Of a DNA stretch of 64,000 nt, positions 1 through 9,400 are shown one piece after another (position 1 is the stretch's first letter; the number at the start of each line of letters is the position of its first letter). Origin of the DNA: Tuctoria greenei (lineage: Eukaryota > Streptophyta > Magnoliopsida > Poales > Poaceae); the NCBI GenBank assembly GCA_036927565.1, contig JAYESD010000001.1:248001-312000 (forward strand). The letters run 5' to 3'. Made by a program: the position numbers and the translations under genes. The notes under the pieces are model-generated. The model saw only the letters and a program-made list of their open reading frames with translations, ran no database searches and had not been told where the DNA came from.

Positions 1-125
1 GAGAAGTGCATGGCATGGTATGGGTGGTCCGCCTCAGATGAACTCGGCAGCACCCTCAATTCTGTCCCCGAAAATCCAGGAGAAAAAAAGGCATGGCTGC
101 TAGACGGCGTGGGCCATCCTCGCCG
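1..125 (+). repeat. Duplicated 5' fragment of the B3-like gene
   Basis: This segment repeats the region at about 381-605: the GTGCATGGCATGG start, the AACTCGGCAGCACCCTCAA block and the start-codon context all recur. It keeps an ATG at 93 (MAARRRG...), whereas the downstream copy has TTG at the matching place. Homology stops near 113. It is therefore a truncated duplicate of a gene 5' end rather than a working gene. Positions 126-380 hold no coding sequence. They contain promoter-like sequence that recurs at about 4205-4400. Confidence 0.6.
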
Positions 126-312
126 GCGTTGGGGTTCGGGCTGAGGACGAAGCAAGGAGGAAAGAGATGAGAGCAGGGGAACTTTTTTTTGGTTGGGACG
201 ACCGCTCGCATTCTAGAAGAGACTGGAATATGGTCTTATGGGCCTAAAGGGCCGCGAAGCGTTGGGCCTGATGTCTTAATGAGCCGAACACAAACCAGCT
301 TGCTCTTCCCTT

Positions 313-318
313 TATAAT
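313..318 (+). promoter_or_regulatory. Possible TATA box of B3-like unit 1
   Basis: TATAAT lies in a segment (about 200-360) duplicated at 4205-4400 ahead of the second B3-like copy. There the matching bases read TTCTACTAG, so the box is lost. This is inferred from position only. Confidence 0.3.
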
Positions 319-446
319 AGACGCCCTTTCTCTTACCATCGCATGCCCCTTTCATCTTCCTCCATCTTCTATTCTCCTTCTAAGTGCATGGCATGCATGG
401 TCCGCGTCAGGTGAACTCGGCAGCACCCTCAACTCCGTCCCCGAGA

Positions 447-565
447 CACTATAGGAAACGCGCAAAGAAGTGTCAGCCTTATGACTGTCAGTAAGACAAC
501 GTAGCCGACGACCTTACTGTAAACTCGTCGGCCCACCGACTGTCATATCCGACGACACCAGCTAG
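447..565. mobile_element. Small CACTA-like insertion or relic
   Basis: Compared with the copy at 1-125, this ~119-bp block is extra and splits the CCCCGA / AATCCAGG junction. It begins CACTATAGGAAACG, the form of terminus seen in grass CACTA elements. It also contains repeated CGTCGG-like and ACTGTCA motifs. No matching right terminus is visible, so it is a truncated element or an abortive-excision relic. Confidence 0.4.
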
Positions 566-583
566 AATCCAGGAGAAAAAGGT

Positions 584-1117
584 TTGGCTGCTAAACGGCG
601 TGGGCGCAAGAACACCAAACCATCTGACGAGTCCTGCAAGACTTACGGGAGTTTGATCTCCGGCCTGCAATGCTTGGGCGTGACCAATGTGACACCAGTT
701 CTTGCCAAGACTCTTACTCCAACCGATTACTGCTTGAGCTGCAAATCTCACTTTCGGAGTTTATGGGGTCACCGCTGCTGAGCATGCTCGCGCTAGATGA
801 GTATGCAGCCGTGCATACGGGGGCTCTGGGCTGCCGGTGAGGCGCCCCTTGACCGGCATGGCTGCTCCTACGACATGGGGTTCGGGTTCGTCGAGCTCAG
901 TACCAGCATCGCCGCATACCGTCTGAGGAAAGGGTGCATGTGGTTCTTGGCGCCACTCCGAGAGGGAAATTTGGTTCAGGTTGGGGCTTCTCGAGCTCAT
1001 GGGGGGAGGCTCATGCTAACGCTGCTAAATTACGCAGTGGACGGGTCAATCCCTCAGGAGATGGAGGCAGCGGACGGCTTGCTAATGCTGTCAGATTTCA
1101 AGGATGGAACAAAGTAA
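584..1117 (+). pseudogene. B3-domain-like gene, unit 1 (broken)
   Basis: The segment resembles a plant B3 DNA-binding protein in several reading frames. The first frame (584-778) gives an N-terminus with LAKTLTPTD, like the start of a B3 domain. A second frame (797-1117) gives DRHGCSYDMGF, YRLRKG and EGNLVQVGA, like the second half. The two parts are in different frames, an in-frame ATG is missing (TTG at the position matching ATG 93), and B3 core bases are deleted near 750. The last residues, GLLMLSDFKDGTK, are not B3. They match the terminal exon of the J-like genes at 8.2-13 kb. The second copy at 5078-5590 is better preserved. Call: decayed B3-like gene with a foreign-looking tail. The B3 assignment is moderately sure; the pseudogene status is fairly sure. 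Confidence 0.55.
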
Positions 1118-1199
1118 TACTAGCAACCATGAAGAAAGGAGGTCATGTTACATACATCCATATTTTGAGTTATGTACTTGTGTAGTTCTCTGCTTATAT

Positions 1200-1540
1200 A
1201 TCTTAGACTTTGTCAGTGATTATGAACTCAAAATTGATTGCAAGTCCAGTCCACTCATCCTGCGGCTTGCACCTTGTTAATATGTGTAATTTTCAGAAAT
1301 TTAAAATTAAAATTCTCGATAATAATAATGTTGTTTTTTATTTTGTTTTCATTTTGTTTTTTAGTGTGTATAGATGTGAACACGAGGAAACGATGACTAA
1401 TTTTGGGCCGCGATTTCACATTTAAGATGGTGGGCCGTATTTCTTATTCTCTTCAAAAACACCAGCCGGCTAAAGTACATCCCTTCTAATCTTCACGTCG
1501 CCATATTTGCCATCTGCTGTTCCTTCGGTCGACGGTCTTG
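1200..1540. repeat. Unit 3' flank and start of the next unit
   Basis: The block with CCAGTCCACTCATCCTGCGGC and CTTGTTAATATGTG (about 1240-1290) recurs at about 6750 and, more diverged, at 9550, 11730 and 13840. The block with ATTTTGGGCC..TTTCACATTT..GGTGGGCCGTA (about 1400-1440) recurs near 7070. These show that the B3-like and J-like genes belong to one tandemly duplicated locus. No gene is seen here. Confidence 0.55.
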
Positions 1541-1795
1541 TGTAGACCTTCATTCGTGATAAACCACTGCTGATGATGTTACATTCTTTTTCACGTCATC
1601 GCCATCATAGACTTTTACTCTCTTCATCCCAAAATATTTATCATTAGGACAAAAATTTAATTTAAAGATGAACTATTTTTTTGTTCTAATGATAAATATT
1701 TTGCGATGGACAGAGTATTTGTGATGATCCATCGCCACCGCGGTTTTATTTCTTTGCGTCATACCGTCATAGATCCATCTCCATTCGCTGCTAGA
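1540..1795. repeat. Degenerate ~70-bp minisatellite (copy 1)
   Basis: Imperfect units of the form CATAGAC-TTCATTCGTGAT-GATCCAC-CACC occur here around an inserted MITE (1616-1717). The same repeat is longer at 7262-7660. It sits at the same place in the duplicated unit, just downstream of the GGTGGGCCGTA block. Confidence 0.5.
1616..1717. mobile_element. Stowaway-type MITE
   Basis: Inverted-repeat element TACTCTCTTCATCCCAAAAT ... ATTTTGCGATGGACAGAGTA with an AT-rich stem-loop core and a TA at each end. The length (~100 bp) and ends are those of grass Stowaway MITEs, with some decay in the terminal repeats. Confidence 0.75.
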
Positions 1796-1949
1796 AGAGA
1801 ACTGGTCGTGCCTAGCTAGTTATACTTCTATTGATCAGCTATAATTGTGCCAAGTCAGTCATCCTACGTCCTACACATATTTCCTAGAAGAGAACTGGTT
1901 GTGCCTAGCAAGTTCTACTTCTATTGATCAGCTATAATTGTATCAAGTC
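1791..1949. repeat. 66-bp direct repeat, two copies
   Basis: 1791-1856 and 1884-1949 both read CTAGAAGAGAACTGG ... CTTCTATTGATCAGCTATAA ... CAAGTC with a few differences. A 27-bp spacer separates them. This is a local duplication just upstream of the CACTA element; no function is apparent. Confidence 0.8.
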
Positions 1950-1995
1950 CTTCAACTCATCATTTTTTTTAATCGTCAACGTCATCACCTGATCA

Positions 1996-3376
1996 CACTA
2001 CTACAAAAGTCTTCATCGCAGACGGCTCTAAACATATTATCACATACGGTTTTAAAAACCGCCTGTAACGAAAAGCCTGTGAAAATGATCGATTAGCACA
2101 AGCGGGGGCAAAATCCGCCTGTAAAAATGCATTTTCACAGGCGGTTTTTTATTGTTGACCGCCTGTGAAAATGCATTTTCACGGGTGGTTTTTTATTGCT
2201 GACCGCATGTGAAAGTGCATTTTCACAGGCAGTTTTTTATTGCGAACCGCCTGTGAAAATATATTATCACATATTGTTTTTTACTGTCAACCACCTGTGA
2301 TAATACATTATCATAGACAATTTTTAGAATGTTCCGTGTGAATTGTGTTCGTGACTACCCATAATCATAAGGCAATAAATGATAATGTTTAGACAAATTT
2401 TGCGCTAACACATTTGGATCTACAGAAGACTAAAAGATTTACACAAAATTACATTACAGAGATGCAATAAAAAACATAACAGAAATTACAACGCAACACA
2501 TCGCAGAAATTACAATCCATCACAACCATCACATGCAGCAGCTCAACGTCATAAAGACAGAGATGCTGCCGTTGCAGCCGCTCTTCAACGCCTCCCCGCA
2601 GTGCTCGGTAGCACCACATTTGTGCTAGCTCGACTTCCATGCTACAACAAAAATAACGATCGCGGCTGGATCCGTGACTGAAGGTTGGATCTGCGACCCT
2701 CGGCATCGAGCGAGACACCCGCGGCGGATGAGGAGCGTGGTTGCCACGACGACGATGAGCATGAGCAGCACAGCTGCCACGACGGTCGAGGAGCACGGCT
2801 GTCGCGACGGCAAGTAGCGCGAGCAGCGCGGCCTCCGCGACGGCGAGAATGGCGAGGAGCCGGAAGCGGGTTGCTGACGCTTCAGCGATGAGGCGGAGTT
2901 GTGGTAAAGCGAGGTTGGGGAGGAAGGAAAGATGTGAGATTGGAGAGATGGATGGTGAGAGGGAGAGATTGGGGATAAGAACGTGAGATGTCGGTGCTAC
3001 TGCTGTTATAGACACATAGATTAGAGATGACTCCCTATGAGTCGTTGGATCGATAAGTAGCAGAAGGCGGAGATATGAAGTCCAAGAGCGATCCGTGGGA
3101 TGAAGCAGTGGACCAATCAGGGGCCATCATTATCACAGGCGGTTTTTTGTTACAGGCCGCCTGTGAAAATCATTATATTTTCACAGGCGGTTGTTTGTTA
3201 CGGACCGCCTGTGAAAATCAATACATTTTCACAGGCTGTTGTTTGTTACGGGCCGCCTGTGATATTCTATCATCACAGGCGGTTATTAACTCATCTGACA
3301 TCACATGTGTAACTTTTAACAAACCGTCTGTAAAAAAAATAAGCAGACGCCTGTGAAAATGCATTTTGTAGTAGTG
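1996..3376. mobile_element. Non-autonomous CACTA (En/Spm-type) element
   Basis: The element starts CACTACTACAAAA and ends TTTTGTAGTAGTG, perfect 13-bp terminal inverted repeats of CACTA type. Both subterminal regions (about 2030-2330 and 3135-3360) carry many copies of a CACAGGCGGTT / CCGCCTGTGAAAA motif in both orientations, typical of transposase-binding subterminal arrays. The flanking triplets are TCA and CCA, so the expected 3-bp target duplication is imperfect. At 1381 bp it is far too short for a transposase. The minus-strand ORF at 2449-3015 has low-complexity hydrophobic sequence and no transposase motif. It would need a transposase supplied in trans. Confidence 0.85.
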
Positions 3377-3384
3377 CCAACTGC

Positions 3385-3504
3385 ATGACGGAAAATGAAG
3401 CGGTCCCAATCATTGGCTCTGCACAGGAGCTTATGGGCTTCAACATTGTTTTTGGAGGGGGTAAGGTCCTGTTTGCTTCCTGCCCTAAGGGCCCAACTGT
3501 GTAA
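3385..3504 (+). pseudogene. Possible aspartic-protease C-terminal fragment
   Basis: A 39-codon frame directly after the CACTA element reads VPIIGSAQELMGFNIVF and ends at TAA 3504. The pattern IIG(x)n-LMG(F/Y)NIVF resembles the last motif of plant pepsin-like proteases, which lies around the C-terminal flap and strand. Nothing upstream supports a full gene. It is probably a captured or leftover gene end, and the match is weak. Positions 3505-3804 are AT-rich with no gene seen. Confidence 0.25.
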
Positions 3505-3804
3505 CTTTTTCCTCCATCCGAAGATATTATTAGAACTTCTTCCTGAAACTTCCTAAGAAAAAAAATCTGAATTAGATCCACAATTCACATGTTAATGTGA
3601 CATCATACATGCAGTTGGACACTCTATATATATGAATCCATTTTCTAACAGACTTTTATCTTTTGTTGATTTATGTTTAAAAAAATTTCAATGATATATG
3701 TTGTGTTAAAGAAATATTTATATGATCTAACCGATCGTGTAAGATCGTACCAATAGAACTAAGAAAAATATAATGTAGCTTATGATACATATTTATGAAA
3801 TATA

Positions 3805-4206
3805 TTAATAAGTTAGAATGTGGATTATGATGTAGAATTCACAATTTACAAAAATACTGACTTGATGCAAAAATCCCCAATATTCGATCGTGGAGTGCTT
3901 ATACTTCTTCTTGTCCTTATAGAACCTGAAATTAAGATCCCACACGTACACAGCCGACGCGGAGGATGAGGCAGATAAGGAATAGGAGGGCGGCGGTTTG
4001 GAACATATCACCAGACCCATCTGTAGAACGTCGCCACCTTGGACGAAGACTATGCACCTCTCGCAACAATCATCTGGTTGTTGTGGTCGGTAGCTGGGGT
4101 TGGCATTGTCAAGACCGCAGAACTCCATGTCTACGGAGACGTACAACGGCCTGTGGTGGGCGACCCGGAGAATCTCGACGAACTCGGCGGAGCAGTTTTT
4201 TTTTTG
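3805..4206 (-). pseudogene. Captured gene fragment, copy 1 (unknown protein)
   Basis: On the minus strand a frame from about 4206 down to 3805 reads AEFVEILR, then LYVSVDMEFCGLD, PSYRPQQPDD and CIVFVQGGDV. A strongly similar stretch occurs at 15110-14918 (LYVVVDIEFCSLDD, PSYRPQQPDD, VFVQGG). The two copies diverge outside this core. The short AT-rich block at 3818-3880 also recurs at 15575-15640, but on the other side of the core, so the order is rearranged. I do not recognise the parent protein. The duplicated, rearranged fragments look like transposon- or repair-mediated capture. Confidence 0.4.
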
Positions 4207-4440
4207 GTTGACGACGACGATGACCGCTGGCCTTGGAGAAGAGATTGGAGACTAGTCTCATGGGCCTGCTACCCTAATGGGTCACGGAGTGTGGGTCTGA
4301 TGTCATAATGGGCCGAACACAAACCACAACAGTGTGCCCTGCCCTTTCTACTAGTCGTCGCCTCTCGCCCTTTCCCTCCATGCATCTCCTTACTTTCGAC
4401 TACATGACATGGGTTGTCTGCGTCAGGTGAACTCGACAGT
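4205..4440 (+). promoter_or_regulatory. Duplicated promoter segment of B3-like unit 2
   Basis: This block matches about 200-420 through the GAGAAGAGATTGGAGA, GGGCCGAACACAAACCA and CGTCAGGTGAACTCG stretches. It is the upstream region of the second B3-like copy, now separated from it by the insertion at about 4442-5025. Confidence 0.5.
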
Positions 4441-4441
4441 A

Positions 4442-5025
4442 GTGTTATCCTAAACGGTAAACTGTAGACAACCGGCGGAGCTTTGTTTATCGATTAGAAG
4501 GTTTAGACGGCGTTTAAATGGATTAAACGGTGTGTACTGTAGCAATAATAAAAAATATTTTTATACTGCCCTGCTCTCCAGTAGATGTTCAAATCAAGTT
4601 CAAACTCATATTTGGAAATAGGAATCAATTTAACTTCGACATCATATAAAATTAAATAGATGGTCACAATACCACACCACCAAATAATAATATTGAGACT
4701 GAAAAACGGTACATGTAGTGACCTAAACAAATATTTCAAACTTCAGCGACTAATGGTTATTTTATTATATTTTTGAAACACAAGTAATATTACTTCTGAT
4801 GTGTTTAATTGAAGCTTAGAAAATATATTGATTTAATCAATTCGGTGATATTAATTTTAAACTTGCATCTGACTTAGATTGTAAGTTCACTTTGCCTAAA
4901 CGGTTCTAAACACGTTTAAAATCTATTTCATTTAGCTCGTTTAGCCCGTTTAATCCATCGTTTAGGGGCTAAACTGTGCAGTTGCCCTCTGTTTAGCGTT
5001 CAAACGTGTCACCAAACCCGTCCTG
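4442..5025. mobile_element. Probable hAT-like non-autonomous insertion
   Basis: Relative to unit 1 (about 415-430) this ~580-bp AT-rich block interrupts the GGCAGCA / CCCTCAACTCC sequence. Its ends are loosely inverted: GTGTTATCCTAAACGGTAAAC at the left, and GTGACACGTTTGAACGCTAAAC when the right end is reverse-complemented. Repeated AAACGG / CCGTTTA motifs lie near both ends. This style fits hAT-like MITEs. The exact target duplication could not be fixed. Confidence 0.4.
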
Positions 5026-5077
5026 CAACATCCTCAACTCCGTCCCTGAGAATCACCAAACCATCTGACGATGAGTC

Positions 5078-5590
5078 ATGCAAGACTTACGGGAGCTTGA
5101 CCTCCGGCATGCGATGCTTGGGCGTGACCAATGTGACACCAATTCTTGCCAAGACTCTTACTCCAACCGATATGATTCCTGCTTGAGCCAGGCCCGTTTG
5201 CAAATCTCACTATACGAGTTCATGGAGTCACCGCTGCTGAGCATGCTCACGCCAGATCAGTACGCAGTCGTGCATACAGAGGCTGGGCTGCTGGTGGAGG
5301 CCCTTGACCGGCATGGTTGCTCCTACGACATGAGGTTCAGGTACGTCAATCTCAGTACCAGCGTCGCATACCGTCTGAGGAAAGGGTGGACAAGGTTCTT
5401 GACACGGAGTGGCGTGCGCAAGGGAAATTTGGTTCAGATTGGGGCTTTTCGTGCTCATGATGGGAAGATCATGCTAACGCTACTGAGCTACTGAATTACG
5501 CAGTGGATGGTGGGTCAATCCCTGAGGAGATGGAGGTAGCGGACGACTTGTTGATGTTGTCAGATTTCAAGGATGGAACAAAGTAATACT
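5078..5590 (+). pseudogene. B3-domain-like gene, unit 2 (broken)
   Basis: The longest frame, 5078-5494, encodes 138 residues whose last ~95 look like the core and end of a plant B3 DNA-binding domain. It includes LQISLYEFMESPLLSML, the D-(x)-H-G-C-S-Y-D-M-R-F-R-Y strand, a serine-containing turn, YRLRKGWTRFL, and a final GNLVQIGAF strand. In B3 proteins this fold binds short DNA motifs. The B3 start (LAKTLTPTD) lies in another frame just upstream, ending at a stop near 5187. After LTLLSY an 8-bp tandem duplication (CTACTGAG/CTACTGAA) shifts the frame to a stop at 5492-5494. The natural tail, ...LLMLSDFKDGTK ending at about 5585, is then out of frame. The tail and 3' flank match the J-like genes. 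Independent lesions in units 1 and 2 argue for loss of function in both. A short single-domain product from 5078 cannot be excluded. Confidence 0.55.
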
Positions 5591-5961
5591 AGCTACCATG
5601 AAGAAAAGAGGTCATGTCACATACTACGTACATATTTTGGGTTGGATACTTGTGTAGTTCTCTGCTTAGCTTGGTGCTTATAAACTGAAGATTGATTAGA
5701 CGTCTGCATATGCTTAATTATATATAATAGGAACTGTTGTTTCTTATGCGTGATCGATTCTTTGCTACTTATAAACTGCATTGATGCTTTATCCTGGAGG
5801 GAGGGAGAGACAAAGTAAAGACACTTGCTCCTCTCGAGGAAATGGAAAACAAAATTTGCCTCAAGATTATGAATACATAATAGTTCCATTATTTGCTTTT
5901 CTGAACTGAACCGCCACTATTTCCTTTCGTTTTATGTTAATTCATTGATACTTCGAGTATG

Positions 5962-6046
5962 TACTCCCTCCGTTCACATGAACTTGTCGTTTTGTAGTTC
6001 AAAAATAAACTACAAAGCGACAAGTTTATGGAAACGGAAGGAGTAC
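5962..6046. mobile_element. Stowaway-type MITE
   Basis: TACTCCCTCCGTTC ... GAAACGGAAGGAGTA, an ~85-bp near-perfect hairpin with TA at both ends, in the 3' flank of B3-like unit 2. Confidence 0.85.
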
Positions 6047-6049
6047 ATC

Positions 6050-6780
6050 ATCATTGTTGTTGTCAATCAAAGTGAGGCTTTGGCAGATCATATTTTCAGT
6101 TCCTTTATTTTGGATGAATCGTGAATGCATGTTGCTTAGCAAACATAGCCTCAAGATTGAACATAAATTATTTACGACGGCTTTGGTTTTAATCTCCCCG
6201 GCCGGCGCTTTGGTTTTAGCAAGCATAGCCTCAAAATCAACCTAATTCATGTAGTGGTTAAAGTCCTCCCAGCGCAGGGGTCTGGGCTCACGCTGTTGCT
6301 GGGAGATGGGTTGACGTCTCCGATCCATGAGGAATACAGTACTAGGTTAATCACGTGAAGTTTCGTTTTGTGCTCATCTAGAACCGATAAGGACCCTCCA
6401 TGTCTGTATTAACCCGTTTTCTGTACTCTTTTAATAAATTTATAACTGTCGTGCATTGCTCTACTGTGTTTTCTTGGTTAAAAAAAAAAACGTTTACACG
6501 GGTTCACCACAGCATCAGACTCGATGCATTGTCCGTGGTAAGCCAATTTTTCTTATTGCTCCTTTTTGTTCCTCTTTTTGAGGGATTTGTTCTTGTTAAT
6601 GGGCGTAATGGGCTTAGAGCCTAACCAAGAAACTACTGACCGAGCCAATCATTTCTGAGCTCATGGTAAGGCGTAGCTGGACTGACTGCAAGCCATGTCA
6701 GTGGCCCAGTGCCGTATCCGAGTAAATGGCCAAACTTATCAGCCCAGTTGACCCTCCCTGCGGCTTACACCTTGTTAATA
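6050..6780. other. No gene seen; 3' flank of B3-like unit 2
   Basis: The stretch has short repeated phrases (GCTTTGGTTTTA and CATAGCCTCAA each occur twice at 6120-6240). Near 6700-6780 it has the unit flank block that also follows the J-like genes. No coding sequence is supported. Confidence 0.5.
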
Positions 6781-6783
6781 TGT

Positions 6784-6878
6784 TACTCGCTCTTTATTGT
6801 TATATTTGTCATTCCCGACAATCCAAATAAGCTATGAATGAACTGAGAAACCACAAATATAGCGATACAGAGGGAGTA
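6784..6878. mobile_element. Stowaway-type MITE (diverged)
   Basis: TACTCGCTCTTTATTG ... CGATACAGAGGGAGTA. The ends are inverted but degraded, with TA flanks. It is an older copy of the same class. Confidence 0.6.
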
Positions 6879-6920
6879 CAAAATTGGAGAGTTTTTATTT
6901 TTCAGATGACTAAAAATTAG

Positions 6921-7002
6921 TACTCCCCCGTCTTTGAAAATTTGTTATTTTATAGTTAAAAATAAACTACAAAGTGACAAACTTTTAAGAACGGATAGAG
7001 TA
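6921..7002. mobile_element. Stowaway-type MITE (diverged)
   Basis: TACTCCCCCGTCTTTGAAAA ... GAACGGATAGAGTA with a hairpin core and TA ends. Confidence 0.7.
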
Positions 7003-7138
7003 TTCTCAATAAAATTAATGATGTTTTTTTGTGTGTTGCATTTAAATTTGGGCACAAGAAAACAATTAGTGATTTTGGGCCAACATTTTACATTTGGGAT
7101 GGTGGGCCGTACGTTTTATGCTCTTCCAACGCACCGGC

Positions 7139-7145
7139 TATAAAA
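7139..7145 (+). promoter_or_regulatory. TATA box remnant ahead of the minisatellite
   Basis: CCGGCTATAAAAGTAC matches the CGGCTAAAGTAC at about 1467 and resembles the GGCTATAAAACCGG promoters of the J-like genes. No gene follows directly; the minisatellite begins about 120 bp downstream. Confidence 0.3.
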
Positions 7146-7261
7146 GTACATCCCGTCCGACCTCCGCATCACCATATTTGCCTTCTCCTCCATCCATTTC
7201 TTAGGTCGGCGCTCTTGCATAGACCTATGTTCGAGGTAATTCACCATCCGTGCTACTTTAC

Positions 7262-7660
7262 TCTTCCCATCGCCACATCATAGACCTTCATTTGTGATGA
7301 TCTATTACCACAATCGCTTTATTCTTCATGTTGCCACCGTCATAGTTCATTTAATTATGATGATCCACTACCACCATTGTTTTTTTTTTTCTTGTCGCCA
7401 CCATCATAGAACTCCATTTGATGATCTGTTGTTGTCGCTGCTTTCTTATTCCCGTCACCACTGTCATATACCTTCATTCACGATGATCCACCACCGCCAC
7501 CATTTTTTCTTCCTGTCACCACATCATAAACCTCCATTCGACGATCCACTATCTTTGATTTCTTGTTTCTTTGCCATCGTCATAGATCTCCATTCAAGAT
7601 GATCCTCCGTCGTCACTACTTTCTCGTTATCTTCGCCGCCATCATCATCCTTGGATGATG
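7262..7660. repeat. Degenerate ~70-bp minisatellite (copy 2)
   Basis: About six imperfect units follow the pattern CACCATCATAGACCTCCATT-(T)GATGATCCAC-CACCACCATT-TTCTT. Unit length varies by a few bases and interruptions are common. A shorter version lies at 1540-1795. No protein is supported. Confidence 0.65.
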
Positions 7661-8083
7661 GATGTTCCTGGAATATACTTTTGCCGACAAGCTGCACTTT
7701 TTTTTTGAAGGTAATAACACTTTCCAGCTTATTCCCATAATTGATGTGTCCTCCAGTCATCCATGACTCATGGATGATGATGAGCTTACTTGGCATCCAT
7801 ATCCAGCCAGAGAGCACACATGTTTCTCACAAATGAGGAGGGATAAAACAGTTTGCTGCCCACAATAACACTAAAAACAGCAATGCCAACTCACTTCCCA
7901 AAGGCAACGACAATGTCTCGGGCAGCTGTCGATGTACAAGTATCATGGACGGTGACATTCGGTTGCAGATGAGTCCAACCGTGGTGATGTCTTCCAATGC
8001 TCATTGCATGGAGCTCCTCTTCCCCGCCTCAACAAACTTGTTTTTTTGCAGCAGTCCCACACCTCCACACGGCTATAAAAACC

Positions 8084-8090
8084 GGCAGGT
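8084..8090 (+). promoter_or_regulatory. TATA box of J-like copy A
   Basis: TATAAAA in the context GGCTATAAAAACCGG, 72 bp before the ATG. The same box occurs before copies B (10202), C (12354) and D (14503), 88-90 bp before their starts. Confidence 0.6.
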
Positions 8091-8155
8091 CGAGCTCCAT
8101 GTCAGACATCCCTCAATGGTAAGGAGGCAAACAACACATTATCATCCCCTAGAAG

Positions 8156-8659
8156 ATGGCTGGAAGCTCGAGGTCTGTGAACTACTACGCCATGTTGGGC
8201 GTCTCTCAAAAAGCATCGACTGAGGCGATCCACACTGCCTACTTTAGGCTCCTCACGGTGAGCAACAAAGTTATATTTTGCTATAAGATTAATGTTTTTT
8301 ATAATGATCTGGATGTATCTTTAATAATAGTAACTGCATACGCTGCAGAGGCAGCACTGCAGAGTTGGAGAGGCTATGGCCAGGTTGGACCTAATAAAGA
8401 CAGCATACAAGGGTAAGTGCAGACTGCTTGGACTAAACCAATCAAAGTAAGAGAATTAATAATATAATTTATGTGTGTTATTTACGTGTGCATGCATTTG
8501 CATGTGGTGATGTCAGTGCTATCAGATCCAGCTAGTAGGACCTTGTACGACGCCAGTCTAGAAAAAGACATGGACATTGATGACAAGGAGATTGAGGCTG
8601 CGACAGGCTTGTTAATGCTTTCAGACATCAAGGATGGAACAAAGTCAAAACATCCGTGA
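8156..8659 (+). CDS. J-domain-like small protein, copy A (HPD lost)
   Basis: Three exons, 8156-8257, 8349-8412 and 8517-8659, with GT-AG introns, give a 102-residue protein in one frame. Exon 1 has the J-domain opening YYAMLGVSQKAS followed by a helix II-like stretch, IHTAYFRLL. Exons 2 and 3 give AYKVLSDPASRTLYDASL, matching J-domain helix III and the SDP-R-YD close. Between them the HPD loop needed to stimulate Hsp70 is replaced by RQHCRV, and the segment is short. Such J-like proteins usually cannot act as normal Hsp70 co-chaperones, so a regulatory or no role is possible. A 30-residue tail with LLMLSDIKDGTKSKHP follows, shared with the B3-like genes. It is the only copy in the array with a full frame. 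Start: first ATG after the TATA box at 8084. No signal peptide or membrane segment is seen. Confidence 0.65.
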
Positions 8660-9059
8660 AGGATGGGTCATGTAAAATGTTATGGGTTGTATACTTGTGT
8701 GTAGTTGTCTGTTGAGCTTCGAATCTCTCGGTACTCAAAACTGAAAATTGATTGTTTTTTTTTCTGGGTGCTAATTTAGCGATATAGGAACTGGTGTTTC
8801 TTATGAGTGCTTTTTTGATGCTTATAAACTGAATTGACTTTGTATTTTCCTAGAGAGACAAGTAAAAATATTTGCTCCTCTCGAGGAGAGGGAAAACAAA
8901 ATATAGTATTACATATGTTCCCAAATACTTGTCATCATTAAATTTGTTTTGTTTTTCTTAACTGCCTTTTGATGATCTACACGATACAACTCATGATCTG
9001 TCTGATTTGATGTTACTGTTGATGTCTATCCTTATTGGGTGATACTTGAAGCCGAAAAA

Positions 9060-9400
9060 AGAAGGATGTCAATGTGGTCAAGATCGAACAACACGAGGAC
9101 GAATAATCACAATCGTGTTGTGTACGTAGGTAGCAGTTGAGGTGGTGCCTCATCTGCCATGAAAGCTCTAGCAACGTTGTCATGCATGGAGGGCACCACT
9201 ACACCTGAATTCATACCTCTCGTACATCCTAGCCACGGCCAATGCAAACAAAGACCAGGATCGATGTACATGCTCGCCATGGATCACAATCCACGTAGCT
9301 TAAGCAGTCCATCGTCGATGACCTCAACACGAAGAATAGGCTTCTGGTTCGTACGCATGAGCAATTTCGTGGGCCAAAGCATCAACTAGATCCTCATTTT
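9060..9400. repeat. Conserved block downstream of J copy A
   Basis: This block recurs at about 11220-11570 and 13380-13700. It contains a short open frame (9159-9389 here) reading MKALATLSCMEGTTTPEF, kept in-frame in copies A and B. In C the same block is shorter at its start. I do not recognise the product. It could be a residual exon or an antisense gene fragment. Confidence 0.4.

Noticed and set aside
2449..3015. 188-codon minus-strand ORF in the CACTA element
   Set aside because: Low-complexity Leu/Ala/Ser/Arg sequence without transposase motifs. Treated as part of the non-autonomous element.
3075..3356. Repeat peptide with CLLRTACEN-like units
   Set aside because: Translation of the CACTA subterminal repeat array, not a gene.
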